64,000 nucleotides of DNA from Polynucleobacter tropicus (GCF_013307225.1 NZ_CP028942.1:1702965-1766964), one strand, 5' to 3'; counted from the first letter of the stretch, positions 26,922-37,374 are shown. The notes: generated from the sequence alone by a model not told the origin. Numbers and translations are program-made.

Positions 26922-27677
26922 ATGAATACGCCGTCGCTTCCAAAACAATTTGCTTTAGATATTGGCCATACCCCAAAAGCCAGTCTGGAAAATTACCTTC
27001 CCGGAAGCGATCGCGCACTCATTTCTACCCTGCAAACACTTTGCGACTCCTGGAAAAAAAGCCCGCCAAAAGAAATCAACAACCCACTCAATGATCGCTG
27101 GATGTATTGGTCGGGTCCGGAGGGATCTGGACGCACCCACTTACTTCAGGCCATGACGAATGCGGCTGAATTTGCAGGTCTCAAATCTTTTTCACTAACG
27201 CCTACAGAACCCATCACCTGGGTGCGACTAGAAGAACAAATTACCGCATTGGCAGAAAATGACAAAGCTTCTGTGATCACGGTTGATGATGTTGACCGGC
27301 TTGATGACAGGCTAGCGGGAGCACTTTTTCGCATCCTCAATACAGTACAAGCCAGTAAAAATATTCATATCTTCATGGCTGGCAATGCGGCACCGGCTAA
27401 TCTAGGGCTACGAGAGGATCTACGGACACGCCTAGGGTGGGGCCTCATCTTTCAAACCCAACTTCTTGACGATGATGAGAAAATACAAGCATTAGAGCAA
27501 GCAGCGAAAGCTCGTGGATTGGTACTATCCCCAGAAGTGGCTCCTTGGTTATTAAATCGTTTCTACCGTGATATGCCCAACTTAATGGCTTTAATTGATG
27601 CTTTAGACGCTTACTCGCTAGAGACAAAACGTGCTGTCACCTTGCCACTGGTGCGCGAGCTTCTGCAACCCAAATAA
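26922..27677 (+). CDS. hda: DnaA regulatory inactivator Hda-like protein
   Basis: DnaA-related AAA+ protein of 251 residues, probably the regulator that inactivates ATP-DnaA with the sliding clamp. The N-terminal clamp-binding-like stretch LPKQFALDIG, the P-loop GPEGSGRTHLLQA, the Walker B VDDVDRL and the arginine-rich REDLRTRLGWGL sensor region are visible. It lacks DnaA's N-terminal domain and DNA-binding domain IV. The P-loop has Arg in place of the usual Lys (GSGRTH), which is frequent in Hda. Confidence 0.9.
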   Translation: MNTPSLPKQFALDIGHTPKASLENYLPGSDRALISTLQTLCDSWKKSPPKEINNPLNDRWMYWSGPEGSGRTHLLQAMTNAAEFAGLKSFSLTPTEPITWVRLEEQITALAENDKASVITVDDVDRLDDRLAGALFRILNTVQASKNIHIFMAGNAAPANLGLREDLRTRLGWGLIFQTQLLDDDEKIQALEQAAKARGLVLSPEVAPWLLNRFYRDMPNLMALIDALDAYSLETKRAVTLPLVRELLQPK

Positions 27678-27696
27678 TTTTCTGAATATTTCATTA

Positions 27697-28377
27697 GTGA
27701 CACAGTTAGCCCTTTTCGATTTAGATCACACATTACTTCCCTGCGACAGCGACTACGAATGGGGGCAGTTTTTGGCACGTATTGGTGTGGTTGATAGCGA
27801 TTACTATGCGCGACAAAACGAACGCTTCTACCAAGACTACAAAGATGGCAGGCTCGATATTCATGAATTTTTGCGCTTTGCCCTCAAACCGCTTTCCGAG
27901 CACTCACGCGCACAACTCAAAGAATGGCATGACCAATTTATGCACGAAGTGATCAACGGACAGCTTCGTCAAAAAGCTATTGATTTAGTCAAAAAGCATC
28001 AAGATGCTGGCGATCTTTGTTGCGTCGTCACAGCTACGAATAGCTTTGTGACACGTCCGATTGTTGAGCGCTTTGGTATTGAGCACCTTATTGCAACCGA
28101 ACCAGCAACCAATGGTGATAATCCATTGGCCAACTTCACTGGCGAAGTTAAAGGAAGCCCAAACTTTCGTGAAGGCAAAATTTTGAATTTACACAACTGG
28201 CTAGCAAAACAAGAACTCAAGCTTGATGAGTTACCACGTAGTTATTTTTATTCCGACTCCATGAATGACTTGCCACTACTTGAGCAAGTCAGCAATCCTG
28301 TTGTCACCAATCCCGACGATCGCTTGCGTAATGAAGCCCAAAAACGCAACTGGCCTATTCTTGAGCTGTTTGCATGA
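27697..28377 (+). CDS. HAD-IB family phosphatase
   Basis: HAD-superfamily hydrolase of 226 residues of the SerB-like IB type. Motif I is LFDLDHTLLPCDSD, motif II VVTATNSF, and motif III/IV YFYSDSMNDLPLLE. The start is GTG 27697 (VTQLALFDLD); an ATG 22 codons upstream lies in hda and would add residues unlike the family. The substrate is not evident; family members include phosphoserine- and histidinol-phosphatases. The stop overlaps the pcnB ATG (ATGA). Confidence 0.88.
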   Translation: MTQLALFDLDHTLLPCDSDYEWGQFLARIGVVDSDYYARQNERFYQDYKDGRLDIHEFLRFALKPLSEHSRAQLKEWHDQFMHEVINGQLRQKAIDLVKKHQDAGDLCCVVTATNSFVTRPIVERFGIEHLIATEPATNGDNPLANFTGEVKGSPNFREGKILNLHNWLAKQELKLDELPRSYFYSDSMNDLPLLEQVSNPVVTNPDDRLRNEAQKRNWPILELFA

Positions 28378-29777
28378 TTACTAAGTTTTTTAAACGCATC
28401 TTGCGTCGTGACCCTATGGTCAAGCATACGCAAGCCAATCAAGCTGGAGCCCCTAAGCGGATTCCCAAAAAATCTCACCGCATTGATCCACACCTGCTCT
28501 CCAAAAATGCCGTTAAGGTTACCCAAACTCTGCAACAAGCAGGCTTCGAAGCATTCATTGTGGGTGGCGCAGTACGTGATCTTGTTTTAGGAATTGAGCC
28601 AAAAGATTTCGATGTGGCAACGAATGCCACCCCGGATCAGGTGCAGCGACTTTTTCGCAAAGCACGCCTCATCGGTCGACGCTTCCAAATTGTTCACGTG
28701 ACCTTCTTTGGCAAGGGTCACCCTGAAATTATCGAGGTCTCAACCTTTAGAGCCTTACTTGATAACGCCGGCGATCACGTGGCAGAAAGCGGTCGCATTT
28801 TGCGTGACAACGTCTGGGGCTCACAGGGCGAGGATGCTGCCCGCCGTGACTTTACGATCAATGCGATGTATTACGACCCTTCCACCGAAACCGTTCTTGA
28901 CTATCACGGCGGCATGGCGGATATGCAAAGAAAAACTTTGCGCATGATTGGCGACCCGGCCAAACGTTATCGCGAAGATCCTGTGCGAATGCTCAGAGCC
29001 ATTCGCTTTGCCGCTAAAACTGGATTTACTCTTGACTCCAATACCCGCTCACCGATTGCTAAATTAGGCAAGCTCTTACAAGACGTACCGGCAGCAAGGC
29101 TTTTTGATGAAATCCTCAAGCTCCTCATGTCCGGATATTCATGGGCAGCGATTCAAGGCCTTCGAGAAGCGGGCTTGCATCATGGGCTATTGCCTCTACT
29201 TGACCATATCTTGGATGACAACGAAAACGCTATCGGGGCAAATGGATTTGTGAAGCTAGCACTTGCCAATACAGATCAGCGCATCCAATCAGGGAAAAGC
29301 GTATCGGCAGGATTTTTATTTGCCACATTGCTGTGGCCAGATCTTCTCAAAAACTGGAAGGCCAATCTTGCTAAAGGCATGGCCAATATTCCGGCGCTAC
29401 AAGATGCCATGGACGAAACAATTGCCACCCAAAGCAGCGGCATGACTATTCAGCGTCGCTTTGAGAGTGACATGCGAGAAATTTGGTCAATGCAACCTCG
29501 CTTTGAAAGACGAGTTGGGCGTTACCCTTATCGCTTGATTGAAATGCCCCGTTTTAGGGCAGGCTATGACTTCATGCTCTTGCGCTGCGCTACCAGAGAA
29601 CAAAGCCCAGCGCTTGGTGAATGGTGGACTAATTTCATTGCGGCAGATCCGGCAGGGCAAGAAGCATTAATGGCTAGCGCCAAAACTGAACTAGGTAATA
29701 CCACTAACTCACCAACAAATAGACGTCGTCGCAGAAAACCAAAAGCCACAAACCCAGTGGAAGTTTCTTCGAGCTAA
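28374..29777 (+). CDS. pcnB: Poly(A) polymerase PcnB
   Basis: PcnB adds 3' A-tails to RNAs and so promotes decay. The 467-residue protein has the class II nucleotidyltransferase head AFIVGGAVRDLVLGIEPKDF with the DFDVATNA catalytic aspartates, the RRDFTINAMYYD motif and RYREDPVRMLRAIRFAAKTG. Basic N- and C-terminal tails (C-terminal NRRRRRKPK) agree with RNA binding and distinguish it from CCA-adding enzymes. pcnB-folK-panB is the same order as in E. coli. Confidence 0.95.
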   Translation: MITKFFKRILRRDPMVKHTQANQAGAPKRIPKKSHRIDPHLLSKNAVKVTQTLQQAGFEAFIVGGAVRDLVLGIEPKDFDVATNATPDQVQRLFRKARLIGRRFQIVHVTFFGKGHPEIIEVSTFRALLDNAGDHVAESGRILRDNVWGSQGEDAARRDFTINAMYYDPSTETVLDYHGGMADMQRKTLRMIGDPAKRYREDPVRMLRAIRFAAKTGFTLDSNTRSPIAKLGKLLQDVPAARLFDEILKLLMSGYSWAAIQGLREAGLHHGLLPLLDHILDDNENAIGANGFVKLALANTDQRIQSGKSVSAGFLFATLLWPDLLKNWKANLAKGMANIPALQDAMDETIATQSSGMTIQRRFESDMREIWSMQPRFERRVGRYPYRLIEMPRFRAGYDFMLLRCATREQSPALGEWWTNFIAADPAGQEALMASAKTELGNTTNSPTNRRRRRKPKATNPVEVSSS

Positions 29778-29829
29778 GCAAACTTATAAAAATTTCGGTA
29801 AAGTAATTCCATCTTGAATTTGGAATCGT

Positions 29830-30357
29830 ATGGCACGAGCTTTTATCGGATTTGGTGGCAACATCGGCGACACGCGTCAGCTGATTACTGATGCCATCAT
29901 TTGCTTAGCGCAGCGCGCCGAACTCCATATACTTGCTAAAAGTTGTTTCTATCAAAGCGCGCCTGTTGAAGCAACTGGTGGCGATTACATTAATGCCGTA
30001 ATTGAAATTGAGACAGAGCTTAGTCCATATGGATTACTGCACGTCTGCCAAGCCATTGAACAAGAGTTTGGCAGAGAGCGCCCTTACGCGAACGCCCCTC
30101 GAACTTTAGATTTGGATATTTTGTCTTTTGAGGGCGTCACTCAGAACGAAACCGAGTTGATGTTGCCCCACCCTAAAATCATTGAACGCTCATTTGTTTT
30201 GTTGCCATTACTTGAAATTGCCCCTGATTTCTTTCTACCAAATCTGGGTGAATTAAAGGCCTATCTACCCAAAGTAGCTCACCAGCGTATTGAAAAACTC
30301 CCTTGCCGCAACTGCAATTGCGGAGAAAAAGACGTTTATAGCCAAACGGCGCATTAA
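29830..30357 (+). CDS. folK: 2-amino-4-hydroxy-6-hydroxymethyldihydropteridine pyrophosphokinase
   Basis: FolK (HPPK) transfers pyrophosphate to hydroxymethyl-dihydropterin in folate synthesis. The 175-residue protein shows FIGFGGNIGDTRQ, FYQSAPVEATGGDYINAVIE and the metal-binding APRTLDLDIL with LMLPHPKIIERSFVLLPL. Its C-terminus has a short Cys-rich end (PCRNCNCGEKD) that is not part of the core fold. The ATG is four bases past an ATTCCA/TGGAAT inverted repeat that covers the likely ribosome site. Confidence 0.96.
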   Translation: MARAFIGFGGNIGDTRQLITDAIICLAQRAELHILAKSCFYQSAPVEATGGDYINAVIEIETELSPYGLLHVCQAIEQEFGRERPYANAPRTLDLDILSFEGVTQNETELMLPHPKIIERSFVLLPLLEIAPDFFLPNLGELKAYLPKVAHQRIEKLPCRNCNCGEKDVYSQTAH

Positions 30358-30374
30358 TTCATTAAACTCTCGCC

Positions 30375-31190
30375 ATGGGTTACTTACAGGGCGATAAGCC
30401 AATCACAATTACCAAGCTCCTCGCGATGCACGCTGAGGGTGAGAAGATTTCTATGCTGACAGCATATGACTCAACCATGTCTGCGCTTCTCAATCGCTGC
30501 GGTGTTGAGACCATTTTGATTGGCGATTCTCTTGGTAATGTGATTCAAGGACACACCAGTACAACCCCAGTAACGGTAGAACAAGTTGCCTATCACACGG
30601 AATGTGTAGCCCGCGCCAATACTCATGCGTTTGTTATCGCTGATCTACCCTTTGCTAGCTACGGTGATCCATTGCAGGCCTTAGATTCTGCAGCAACCTT
30701 AATGCGCGCTGGCGCAGATATGGTCAAACTAGAAGGCGGCGATTGGCAAATCGATATCATTCAATACTTGGTTGAACGTAGCGTGCCTGTGTGTGCACAT
30801 CTCGGACTGCTCCCACAATCCGTGCATGTATTAGGTGGTTATAAAGTTCAAGGGAAATCCAAGGATGCTGCGAGCCTCATGCTCGAACAAGCAATCGCAT
30901 GCGAACAAGCTGGTGCACAAATGATCGTGCTCGAAGCCATTCCATCTTCACTTGGTGAAAAAATTACTGAGGCACTATCCATTCCAACGATTGGTATTGG
31001 TGCTGGACCAGATTGTTCAGGTCAAGTATTGGTGCTGCAGGATATGCTGGGCATTAGCCCCGGAAAGCCTCCCAAGTTCGTGAAGAACTTTATGGAAGGT
31101 CACCATTCGATTGAAGCGGCTGTAAAAGCCTATGTCCGCGAAGTCAAGTCCGGAAAGTTTCCCGGACCTGAACATGGCTTTGCTGGTTAA
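30375..31190 (+). CDS. panB: 3-methyl-2-oxobutanoate hydroxymethyltransferase
   Basis: PanB makes ketopantoate from alpha-ketoisovalerate and methylene-THF, the first step of pantothenate synthesis. The 271-residue protein has [48 protein letters not shown] and [20 protein letters not shown]. It follows folK by 17 bases and converges with dnaJ, whose stop is eight bases away. panC is not adjacent. Confidence 0.98.
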   Translation: MGYLQGDKPITITKLLAMHAEGEKISMLTAYDSTMSALLNRCGVETILIGDSLGNVIQGHTSTTPVTVEQVAYHTECVARANTHAFVIADLPFASYGDPLQALDSAATLMRAGADMVKLEGGDWQIDIIQYLVERSVPVCAHLGLLPQSVHVLGGYKVQGKSKDAASLMLEQAIACEQAGAQMIVLEAIPSSLGEKITEALSIPTIGIGAGPDCSGQVLVLQDMLGISPGKPPKFVKNFMEGHHSIEAAVKAYVREVKSGKFPGPEHGFAG

Positions 31191-31198
31191 CTTAAGAA

Positions 31199-32320
31199 TT
31201 AGCTAAAGAAACTCTTTACGCCATCAAACCAGCCCTTTTGCTGCGGGCTATGTTTATCACCAGCTGATTTCAGACTCTCATCAAACTGTTTGAGCAGTTT
31301 CTTTTGGTCGTCAGTCAATTTGACAGGGGTTTCAACGACTACGTGAACAAATAAATCACCCACTAGGGTCGAACGTAAGCCCTTAATGCCTTTGTTACGC
31401 AAACGGAATGTCTTTCCAGTTTGCGTTCCTTCTGGTATGGGAAACTCAACGCGACCTGAGAGTGTTGGCACTTCAATTTCACCACCGATCGTTGCTGTAG
31501 CAAAAGAAATCGGCATCTGCACATGCAAATCACTGCCATCACGCTCAAATACTTTATGCGGCTTAACGCGTACTTCTACATATAAATCACCAGCTGGGCC
31601 GCCATTAATTCCAGGCTCACCATTGCCTACGGAGCGTACGCGCATTCCATCATCGATACCTGCTGGGATTTTGATCTCGAGTGTTTTTTGTTCTTTGTGT
31701 TTACCTGAGCCATGACAGGTTTTGCAAGGCTTCGGAATATACTCACCAGTACCGCGACACTTGGGGCAAGTTTGTTGCATTGAGAAAAATCCCTGCTGCA
31801 CACGCACTTGGCCATGGCCATCACAAGTAGAGCATTTTTCCGCTTTAGTACCAGGCTCAGCACCCGTTCCATGACAGGGCTTGCAATCGCTCCAACTTGG
31901 TACGCGAATCTGTGTCGTATACCCTTCAGCCGCTTGCTCAAGAGTAATGTCCATGTTGTAACGTAAATCTGCGCCTTTATAAACCTGTGGTCCAGAATGG
32001 CGGCCACCGCCTTGACCAAAAATATCGCCAAAGATGTCGCCAAAGGCATCAGCAAATCCACCGCCGCCAAATCCACCACCCATTGATGGGTCTACACCAG
32101 CATGGCCATACTGATCATAAGCAGCGCGCTTGTTGGGATCGGATAGAGTCTCGTAGGCCTCTTTCGCTTCTTTAAATTGCGCTTCGGCAGTTTTGCTGTC
32201 GGGATTGCGATCGGGGTGGTATTTCATTGCCAGTTTGCGATAAGCTTTTTTCAACTCATCATCACTAGCACCCTTCGCTACACCAAGCACTTCATAAAAA
32301 TCGCGTTTACTTTTAGGCAC
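31199..32320 (-). CDS. dnaJ: Chaperone protein DnaJ
   Basis: Class A (type I) J-protein of 373 residues, cochaperone of DnaK. Order of domains: J domain with HPDRNPD (residues 30-36), a Gly/Phe-rich region (70-110), a zinc-binding domain with four CxxCxGxG repeats ([32 protein letters not shown]) and the C-terminal substrate-binding domains. The start is GTG with AGAGGAAT upstream. Third gene of the grpE-dnaK-dnaJ series, 107 bases after dnaK. Confidence 0.98.
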   Translation of the reverse strand: MPKSKRDFYEVLGVAKGASDDELKKAYRKLAMKYHPDRNPDSKTAEAQFKEAKEAYETLSDPNKRAAYDQYGHAGVDPSMGGGFGGGGFADAFGDIFGDIFGQGGGRHSGPQVYKGADLRYNMDITLEQAAEGYTTQIRVPSWSDCKPCHGTGAEPGTKAEKCSTCDGHGQVRVQQGFFSMQQTCPKCRGTGEYIPKPCKTCHGSGKHKEQKTLEIKIPAGIDDGMRVRSVGNGEPGINGGPAGDLYVEVRVKPHKVFERDGSDLHVQMPISFATATIGGEIEVPTLSGRVEFPIPEGTQTGKTFRLRNKGIKGLRSTLVGDLFVHVVVETPVKLTDDQKKLLKQFDESLKSAGDKHSPQQKGWFDGVKSFFS

Positions 32321-32359
32321 GGCCTATTCCTCTCAACTTCCCAACAACCCGAATGGCAC

Positions 32360-32380
32360 AAGTCGGCGCGAGGCCGACTT
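32360..32380 (-). other. Hairpin between dnaK and dnaJ
   Basis: A perfect 8-bp inverted repeat, AAGTCGGC/GCCGACTT with a five-base loop, lies in the dnaK-dnaJ gap, closer to the dnaJ start. It has no U-run on the transcribed strand, so it is not a standard terminator; it may protect or separate the dnaK part of the message. Confidence 0.6.
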
Positions 32381-32427
32381 GTTATTTAAGCACTTCAAAA
32401 TTTCGTTAAAAATAGCTTTTGACTCAA

Positions 32428-34365
32428 TTATTTCTTGTCATCAACCTCTTTAAAGTCAGCATCGACAACATCGGCATCCGGTGCCGCACCAGGGGCTGCG
32501 CCACCAGGAGCCGCGCCTGCAGCACCAGCACCAGCTTTAGCCTGTTCTGCCGCCATTACCTTCTCACCAAGCTTCTGGCTTACTTTACCCAATGCTTCGG
32601 TTTTCGCCTCAATGATTGCCTTGTCGCTACCTTTGATGGCTTCATCCAATTCTTTGAGTGCAGCCTCAATTGCCTCTTTCTCAGAAGCTTCTAGGCTAGC
32701 GCCATGCTCTTCTAAAGCTTTCTTGGTTGAGTGAGCCAATGCATCCGCTGTATTGCGCGCAGTTACCAACTCGAGCGCCTTCTTATCTTCCGCAGCATTT
32801 GCTTCAGCATCCTTAACCATGCGCTGGATCTCTTCTTCTGTCAAACCAGAATTGGCCTTGATGGTGATTTTGTTCTCTTTGCCAGTGTTTTTGTCTTTTG
32901 CGGTTACATGCAAAATACCGTTGGCATCGATGTCAAAGGTCACTTCAATTTGTGGCATACCGCGTTGCGCAGGAGCAATACCTTCCAAATTAAATTCACC
33001 GAGCAATTTGTTGGCAGAAGCCATCTCACGCTCACCTTGGTAGCACTTAATCGTTACAGCAGGCTGATTGTCTTCAGCAGTTGAGTACACCTGTGAATGC
33101 TTGGTAGGAATGGTAGTGTTCTTTGGGATCATCTTGGTCATCACGCCACCAAGAGTTTCAATACCCAATGACAATGGGGTAACGTCCAAGAGCAATACGT
33201 CCTTACGATCGCCGGACAATACTGAGCCCTGGATCGCAGCACCAACAGCTACCGCCTCATCAGGGTTAACGTCTTTACGTGGCTCTTTACCAAAGATTTC
33301 TTTTACTTTGTCTTGAACCGCAGGCATACGTGTCTGACCACCAACCAAAATCACGTCGTCGATATCAGAAACGCTAACGCCAGCATCTTTAATCGCAGTC
33401 AAGCAAGGACCTGCTGTACGGTTAATTAATTCCTCAACCAAAGACTCCAACTTTGCACGAGTCAATTTCAAGTTCAAGTGCTTAGGACCGCTAGCATCAG
33501 CTGTCACGTATGGCAAATTGATTTCAGTTTGTTGAGCAGAAGACAATTCGATCTTGGCTTTTTCAGCAGCATCTTTTAAACGTTGCAATGCCAATACGTC
33601 TTTACTCAGATCTACGCCTTGCTCTTTCTTGAACTCAGCAATGATCCAATCGATAATGCGTTGGTCAAAGTCTTCACCACCCAAGAAAGTATCACCGTTT
33701 GTGGAGAGAACTTCAAATTGCTTCTCACCATCAACGTTAGCGATTTCAATGATGGATACGTCGAATGTACCGCCACCCAAGTCATAAACGGCGATCTTAC
33801 GATCAGCCTTGTCTTGTTTGTCCAGGCCAAATGCCAACGCGGCTGCGGTAGGCTCGTTAATGATGCGCTTCACATCTAAACCAGCAATACGACCAGCATC
33901 TTTAGTTGCTTGACGCTGGCTATCATTAAAGTAAGCAGGCACTGTAATCACCGCCTCGGTCACTTCTTCGCCAAGGTAATCTTCAGCAGTCTTTTTCATC
34001 TTGCGCAAGATTTCTGCGGACACTTGTTGTGGCGCCATTTTCTTATCGCGTGCTTCAACCCAAGCATCACCGTTGTCTGCTTGAACGATGGAGTAAGGCA
34101 TCAAGCCGATGTCTTTCTGCACTTCAGGATCTGTAAATTTACGACCCATTAAACGCTTAACAGCGTAAATAGTGTTTTTAGGATTAGTTACTGATTGACG
34201 CTTTGCTGGAGCACCAACCAATACTTCGCCATCCTCAACGTAAGCGATGATGGATGGTGTGGTGCGAGCACCTTCTGCATTCTCTACAACTTTAGGTGCA
34301 TTGTTTTCAACGACTGAAACGCATGAGTTTGTGGTTCCTAAGTCGATTCCGATAATCTTTCCCAT
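32428..34365 (-). CDS. dnaK: Chaperone protein DnaK (Hsp70)
   Basis: Hsp70 chaperone of 645 residues. ATPase domain begins [19 protein letters not shown], with [13 protein letters not shown] and [13 protein letters not shown]; linker and substrate-binding domain follow ([15 protein letters not shown]). The end is a Gly/Ala/Pro-rich disordered tail and the acidic [11 protein letters not shown] expected of proteobacterial DnaK. A sigma-32-type promoter lies about 110 bases upstream and a terminator separates it from grpE. Confidence 0.99.
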   Translation of the reverse strand: MGKIIGIDLGTTNSCVSVVENNAPKVVENAEGARTTPSIIAYVEDGEVLVGAPAKRQSVTNPKNTIYAVKRLMGRKFTDPEVQKDIGLMPYSIVQADNGDAWVEARDKKMAPQQVSAEILRKMKKTAEDYLGEEVTEAVITVPAYFNDSQRQATKDAGRIAGLDVKRIINEPTAAALAFGLDKQDKADRKIAVYDLGGGTFDVSIIEIANVDGEKQFEVLSTNGDTFLGGEDFDQRIIDWIIAEFKKEQGVDLSKDVLALQRLKDAAEKAKIELSSAQQTEINLPYVTADASGPKHLNLKLTRAKLESLVEELINRTAGPCLTAIKDAGVSVSDIDDVILVGGQTRMPAVQDKVKEIFGKEPRKDVNPDEAVAVGAAIQGSVLSGDRKDVLLLDVTPLSLGIETLGGVMTKMIPKNTTIPTKHSQVYSTAEDNQPAVTIKCYQGEREMASANKLLGEFNLEGIAPAQRGMPQIEVTFDIDANGILHVTAKDKNTGKENKITIKANSGLTEEEIQRMVKDAEANAAEDKKALELVTARNTADALAHSTKKALEEHGASLEASEKEAIEAALKELDEAIKGSDKAIIEAKTEALGKVSQKLGEKVMAAEQAKAGAGAAGAAPGGAAPGAAPDADVVDADFKEVDDKK

Positions 34366-34472
34366 AATGGCTCCAAAAAATAAAATTGTTTTGTTGTACT
34401 TCTGGCTTGTTTCAATTTCAGTAGCAACTCAGTGAATTGCCCTGAATCGCCGCGAATATTCCAATACTCCAT

Positions 34473-34500
34473 AGATGGGGGCGATACATATGAATTCAAG
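34473..34500 (-). promoter_or_regulatory. Sigma-32 (RpoH) heat-shock promoter of dnaK
   Basis: On the reverse strand CTTGAA (34500-34495) and CCCCATCT (34480-34473) are separated by 14 bases, an exact match to the RpoH consensus CTTGAA, 13-15 bases, CCCCATNT. It lies just after the terminator that ends grpE, so dnaK-dnaJ has its own heat-shock promoter. Expected start near 34466, leader about 100 bases. Confidence 0.85.
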
Positions 34501-34512
34501 GGCTGAAATAGC

Positions 34513-34538
34513 AAAAAAGGCAGAAATCTGCCTTTTTT
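34513..34538 (-). terminator. Terminator between grpE and dnaK
   Basis: A perfect 12-bp palindrome AAAAAAGGCAGA/TCTGCCTTTTTT with a two-base loop, active in either direction by its A and T runs. It comes 23 bases after the grpE stop and before the dnaK promoter. Confidence 0.85.
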
Positions 34539-34561
34539 AGGTAATTTTTAAGGTTTTTTCC

Positions 34562-35116
34562 TTATTTTGGGGCGCTCACTGTCACCAATGCTGGCCTCAA
34601 AACCCGGTCAGCTACGGTATAGCCCCGCTGCAATACAGAAACCACGGTATTGGGCTCCTGCTCCGAAGGAACTGAAGCGATTGCCTGATGATGATGAGGG
34701 TCGAACTTATCTCCCACCGCAGGATTAATTTCAGTCATTTTGCCTTTTTCAAAGGCTGACAGGAGTTGCTTGAGCGTAATCTCCAAACCTTCTTTAAATG
34801 CTTTTGCATCAACCGCATCCGTATTTAGGGCCGCATACAAGCTGTCGGTAACTGGGACTAAATGTTCCGCAAAACTCTCAATCGCGAATTTATGCGCTTT
34901 TGCCACATCCTCAACAGCGCGGCGACGAATATTCTCACCTTCAGCTTTAGCACGCAAAAAGTTATCTTGTAAATCCGCAATCTTTTGATTTAGCTCTGCA
35001 ATTTCTTGCTCGGGAGTTTTGACTACTGGCGCATCGGTAGTCGCTGCATTTTCAGCGCTAGATGGAGCGACTGAATTTTCTTGCTCTGGAGAGGGATTTG
35101 GGTTTTCTTGTGTCAT
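34562..35116 (-). CDS. grpE: Nucleotide exchange factor GrpE
   Basis: GrpE releases ADP from DnaK. The 184-residue protein has an acidic, low-complexity N-terminus (Gln/Glu/Asn-rich to residue 35), a long coiled coil ([29 protein letters not shown]) and the C-terminal beta domain with [32 protein letters not shown]. The last part is the GrpE signature. It follows hemH but has its own sigma-32 promoter and is closed by a terminator before dnaK. Confidence 0.97.
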   Translation of the reverse strand: MTQENPNPSPEQENSVAPSSAENAATTDAPVVKTPEQEIAELNQKIADLQDNFLRAKAEGENIRRRAVEDVAKAHKFAIESFAEHLVPVTDSLYAALNTDAVDAKAFKEGLEITLKQLLSAFEKGKMTEINPAVGDKFDPHHHQAIASVPSEQEPNTVVSVLQRGYTVADRVLRPALVTVSAPK

Positions 35117-35159
35117 GGACGGAAATTCACTTTTCTATATTGAATGCAATTGCTTTGAT

Positions 35160-35187
35160 ATGTGGGGTCAGTTTATTCAATTTCAAG
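35160..35187 (-). promoter_or_regulatory. Sigma-32 (RpoH) heat-shock promoter of grpE
   Basis: On the reverse strand CTTGAA (35187-35182) and CCCCACAT (35167-35160) are 14 bases apart, the same spacing as in the dnaK promoter. The -35 box overlaps the stop codon of hemH. Expected start near 35153, leader about 37 bases. Confidence 0.8.
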
Positions 35188-36274
35188 ACTGATTCTTGAC
35201 GAACTCCGCTCTCTCATGGCGCTTTGCTAGCTCCTCTGGAGATTCAGAACCCAATGGCCACCCTAGTAAATGCGTATACGCAATATCGCTCAAAGCTTCA
35301 ATCCACTTGGGGTTGCTGTTCAAGCAAGGAATATAACGATAGTCTTTACCGCCACGCTCTAAGAACGATTCTCTCGCTTCCATGGCGATTTCTTCTAAAG
35401 TCTCTAGGCAGTCAGCTGGGAAGCCGGGGCAAAATACATCGACACGTTGACAGCCTTCTTTCGCCAATTTTTCCAATGTGGGAGCGGTATAAGGCTTTAA
35501 CCACTCCGCTTTACCAAAGCGCGATTGGAACGTCACAATGCATTGATTCGAATCCAACCCCAAAGCTTCTCCAAGCAATCGACCGGTCTTGAGACATTCA
35601 CAATGATAGGGATCGCCTTTCATTAGATTTCGTTTTGGTAATCCGTGAAAAGACATCACCAATCGATCGCCTCCTGCAAAATCTGGACGTCCATCTTTGT
35701 CCCAACTGCTTAATACTTGATCGCGCAATGCGGCGATATAAGCAGGATTGTCGTGATAATGTTTAACCAAACGTAACTCCGGTTGATTGCGCCAAGTCCT
35801 AAGCACCTGAAATACTTCATCAAAGCTAGATGCGGTCGTGGTGGCAGAGTACTGAGGGTACAAAGGCAATAGCAATAAACGCTCCATGCCTTCTGCCTTC
35901 AGGTTCTCGAGCACCTCCTGGGTTGAGGGCTTGCCATAGCGCATTGCCAAATCTACTAAAACAGTGTGACCTTCATTAGCAAATTTCTCTTGAAGTTCTT
36001 TTGCTTGCAAACGTGAGTAATGCATTAATGGGGAGCCTAATTGAGGCAACCAAATCGATGCGTATTTCTTAGCGGATGCACTACTACGAATAGGCAAAAT
36101 AATGCCATTCAAAATGAACCACCAAATGAAACGTGGAATTTCAACAACGCGAGGATCAGAGAGAAATTCTTTTAAGTACGCTCTAACTGCTTTTGGTGTT
36201 GGGGCAGAAGGTGTCCCTAAATTCAAGAGCAATACTGCTGTCTTACTCGGACGCAAATGAGGATTTTGATTCAA
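35183..36274 (-). CDS. hemH: Ferrochelatase
   Basis: HemH inserts Fe2+ into protoporphyrin IX, the last step of heme synthesis. The 363-residue protein begins [20 protein letters not shown], has the active-site histidine in [10 protein letters not shown] and the acidic [20 protein letters not shown] block. The start is a TTG at 36274 ([11 protein letters not shown]); I see no better ATG. It lies between hrcA and grpE, a frequent arrangement in betaproteobacteria. Its stop codon forms part of the grpE -35 box. Confidence 0.97.
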   Translation of the reverse strand: MNQNPHLRPSKTAVLLLNLGTPSAPTPKAVRAYLKEFLSDPRVVEIPRFIWWFILNGIILPIRSSASAKKYASIWLPQLGSPLMHYSRLQAKELQEKFANEGHTVLVDLAMRYGKPSTQEVLENLKAEGMERLLLLPLYPQYSATTTASSFDEVFQVLRTWRNQPELRLVKHYHDNPAYIAALRDQVLSSWDKDGRPDFAGGDRLVMSFHGLPKRNLMKGDPYHCECLKTGRLLGEALGLDSNQCIVTFQSRFGKAEWLKPYTAPTLEKLAKEGCQRVDVFCPGFPADCLETLEEIAMEARESFLERGGKDYRYIPCLNSNPKWIEALSDIAYTHLLGWPLGSESPEELAKRHERAEFVKNQS

Positions 36275-36326
36275 GATAAATTTCTCTATTAACTATTTAA
36301 CATGAACTATTGACAGAGCTTGCAGC

Positions 36327-37337
36327 TCAAGAGCTCAAAGCGCCTGATAATAATTTAGATGTGATATCGACAATCGGAATCACCCTGTCATAAGCCATAC
36401 GAGTGGGGCCTATGACACCCAATGTGCCTACGACTTGACCATCAACGCTATACGGCGCACTAATCACCGCTAGATCTTCATAAGGCAATAAGTCGCTTTC
36501 ACCGCCAATAAAAATCTGAATACCATCAGCGTGACTTGATACATCTAACAATTGCATGAGTACAGACTTTTGCTCCAACATATCAAACATCTTGCGCAGC
36601 TTGTCCAAATTAGAACTTAAGTCGCCAACATTTAATAAGCGACGCTCACCTGATAGCAACATATCGCCTCGGCTCATATCGTAGTCCGCCACTCCACTTT
36701 GCAAGGCCAGCGCCATCAACCCAGAAATATCAGCCCTCAAGCTATCCAAGTCGGATCGCAAGTGTTGACGCACTTGCTCAAAGCTCTTGCCAGCAAACTG
36801 TGTATTAATGTAATTACTCGCCTCTACAAGTTGGCTTGGCGTGTAATCTTGATTCGTTGGCAGAATGCGGTTCTGCACATCACCTTCTGGCGTCACCATA
36901 ATGAGCAAAATTTTGCCTTCGCCCAAACGCAAGAACTCGATGTGCTTGAACACTTGGGCTCGCTTTGGGGTCATCACCACTCCAGCAAAATGGGTGAGAT
37001 TCGATAATATTTGCGCAGCTGAATTCAGTACACGCTGCGGGGAATCCGGCAGGAGACCCTTCTCTACCTCTTTTGCCGCTATCTCTTCCAATGGGCGTAC
37101 TGTAACCATCGTATCTACGAAGAGTCTGTACCCTCTAGGGGTAGGGATTCTGCCTGCGGAAGTATGTGGACTAGTCACCAAGCCCATATCCTCCAAATCA
37201 GCCATGACATTGCGAATAGTCGCTGCCGAGAGGTCTAAACCCGAGAATCGGGATAGCGTACGGGAACCAATGGGCTGACCCTCCTCGATATAGCGCTCGA
37301 TGAGGGTTTTTAGTAAGGCGCGGGAACGTTCATCCAT
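36327..37337 (-). CDS. hrcA: Heat-inducible transcription repressor HrcA
   Basis: HrcA represses heat-shock genes by binding the CIRCE inverted repeat and is kept active by GroEL. The 336-residue protein has the N-terminal winged helix ([55 protein letters not shown]) and the C-terminal GAF-like domain ending [20 protein letters not shown]. No CIRCE element is visible in this window, so its targets (probably groESL) lie elsewhere. Divergent from nadK with 37 bases between starts. Confidence 0.97.
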   Translation of the reverse strand: MDERSRALLKTLIERYIEEGQPIGSRTLSRFSGLDLSAATIRNVMADLEDMGLVTSPHTSAGRIPTPRGYRLFVDTMVTVRPLEEIAAKEVEKGLLPDSPQRVLNSAAQILSNLTHFAGVVMTPKRAQVFKHIEFLRLGEGKILLIMVTPEGDVQNRILPTNQDYTPSQLVEASNYINTQFAGKSFEQVRQHLRSDLDSLRADISGLMALALQSGVADYDMSRGDMLLSGERRLLNVGDLSSNLDKLRKMFDMLEQKSVLMQLLDVSSHADGIQIFIGGESDLLPYEDLAVISAPYSVDGQVVGTLGVIGPTRMAYDRVIPIVDITSKLLSGALSS

Positions 37338-37374
37338 GGTGGAAGGGATTTTATGCCTATGGTTTAATCATCAT

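Noticed and set aside
31148..31167. GTCCGG/CCGGAC inverted repeat near the end of panB
   Set aside because: It is inside the conserved panB C-terminus (KSGKFPGP codons) and has no T-run.
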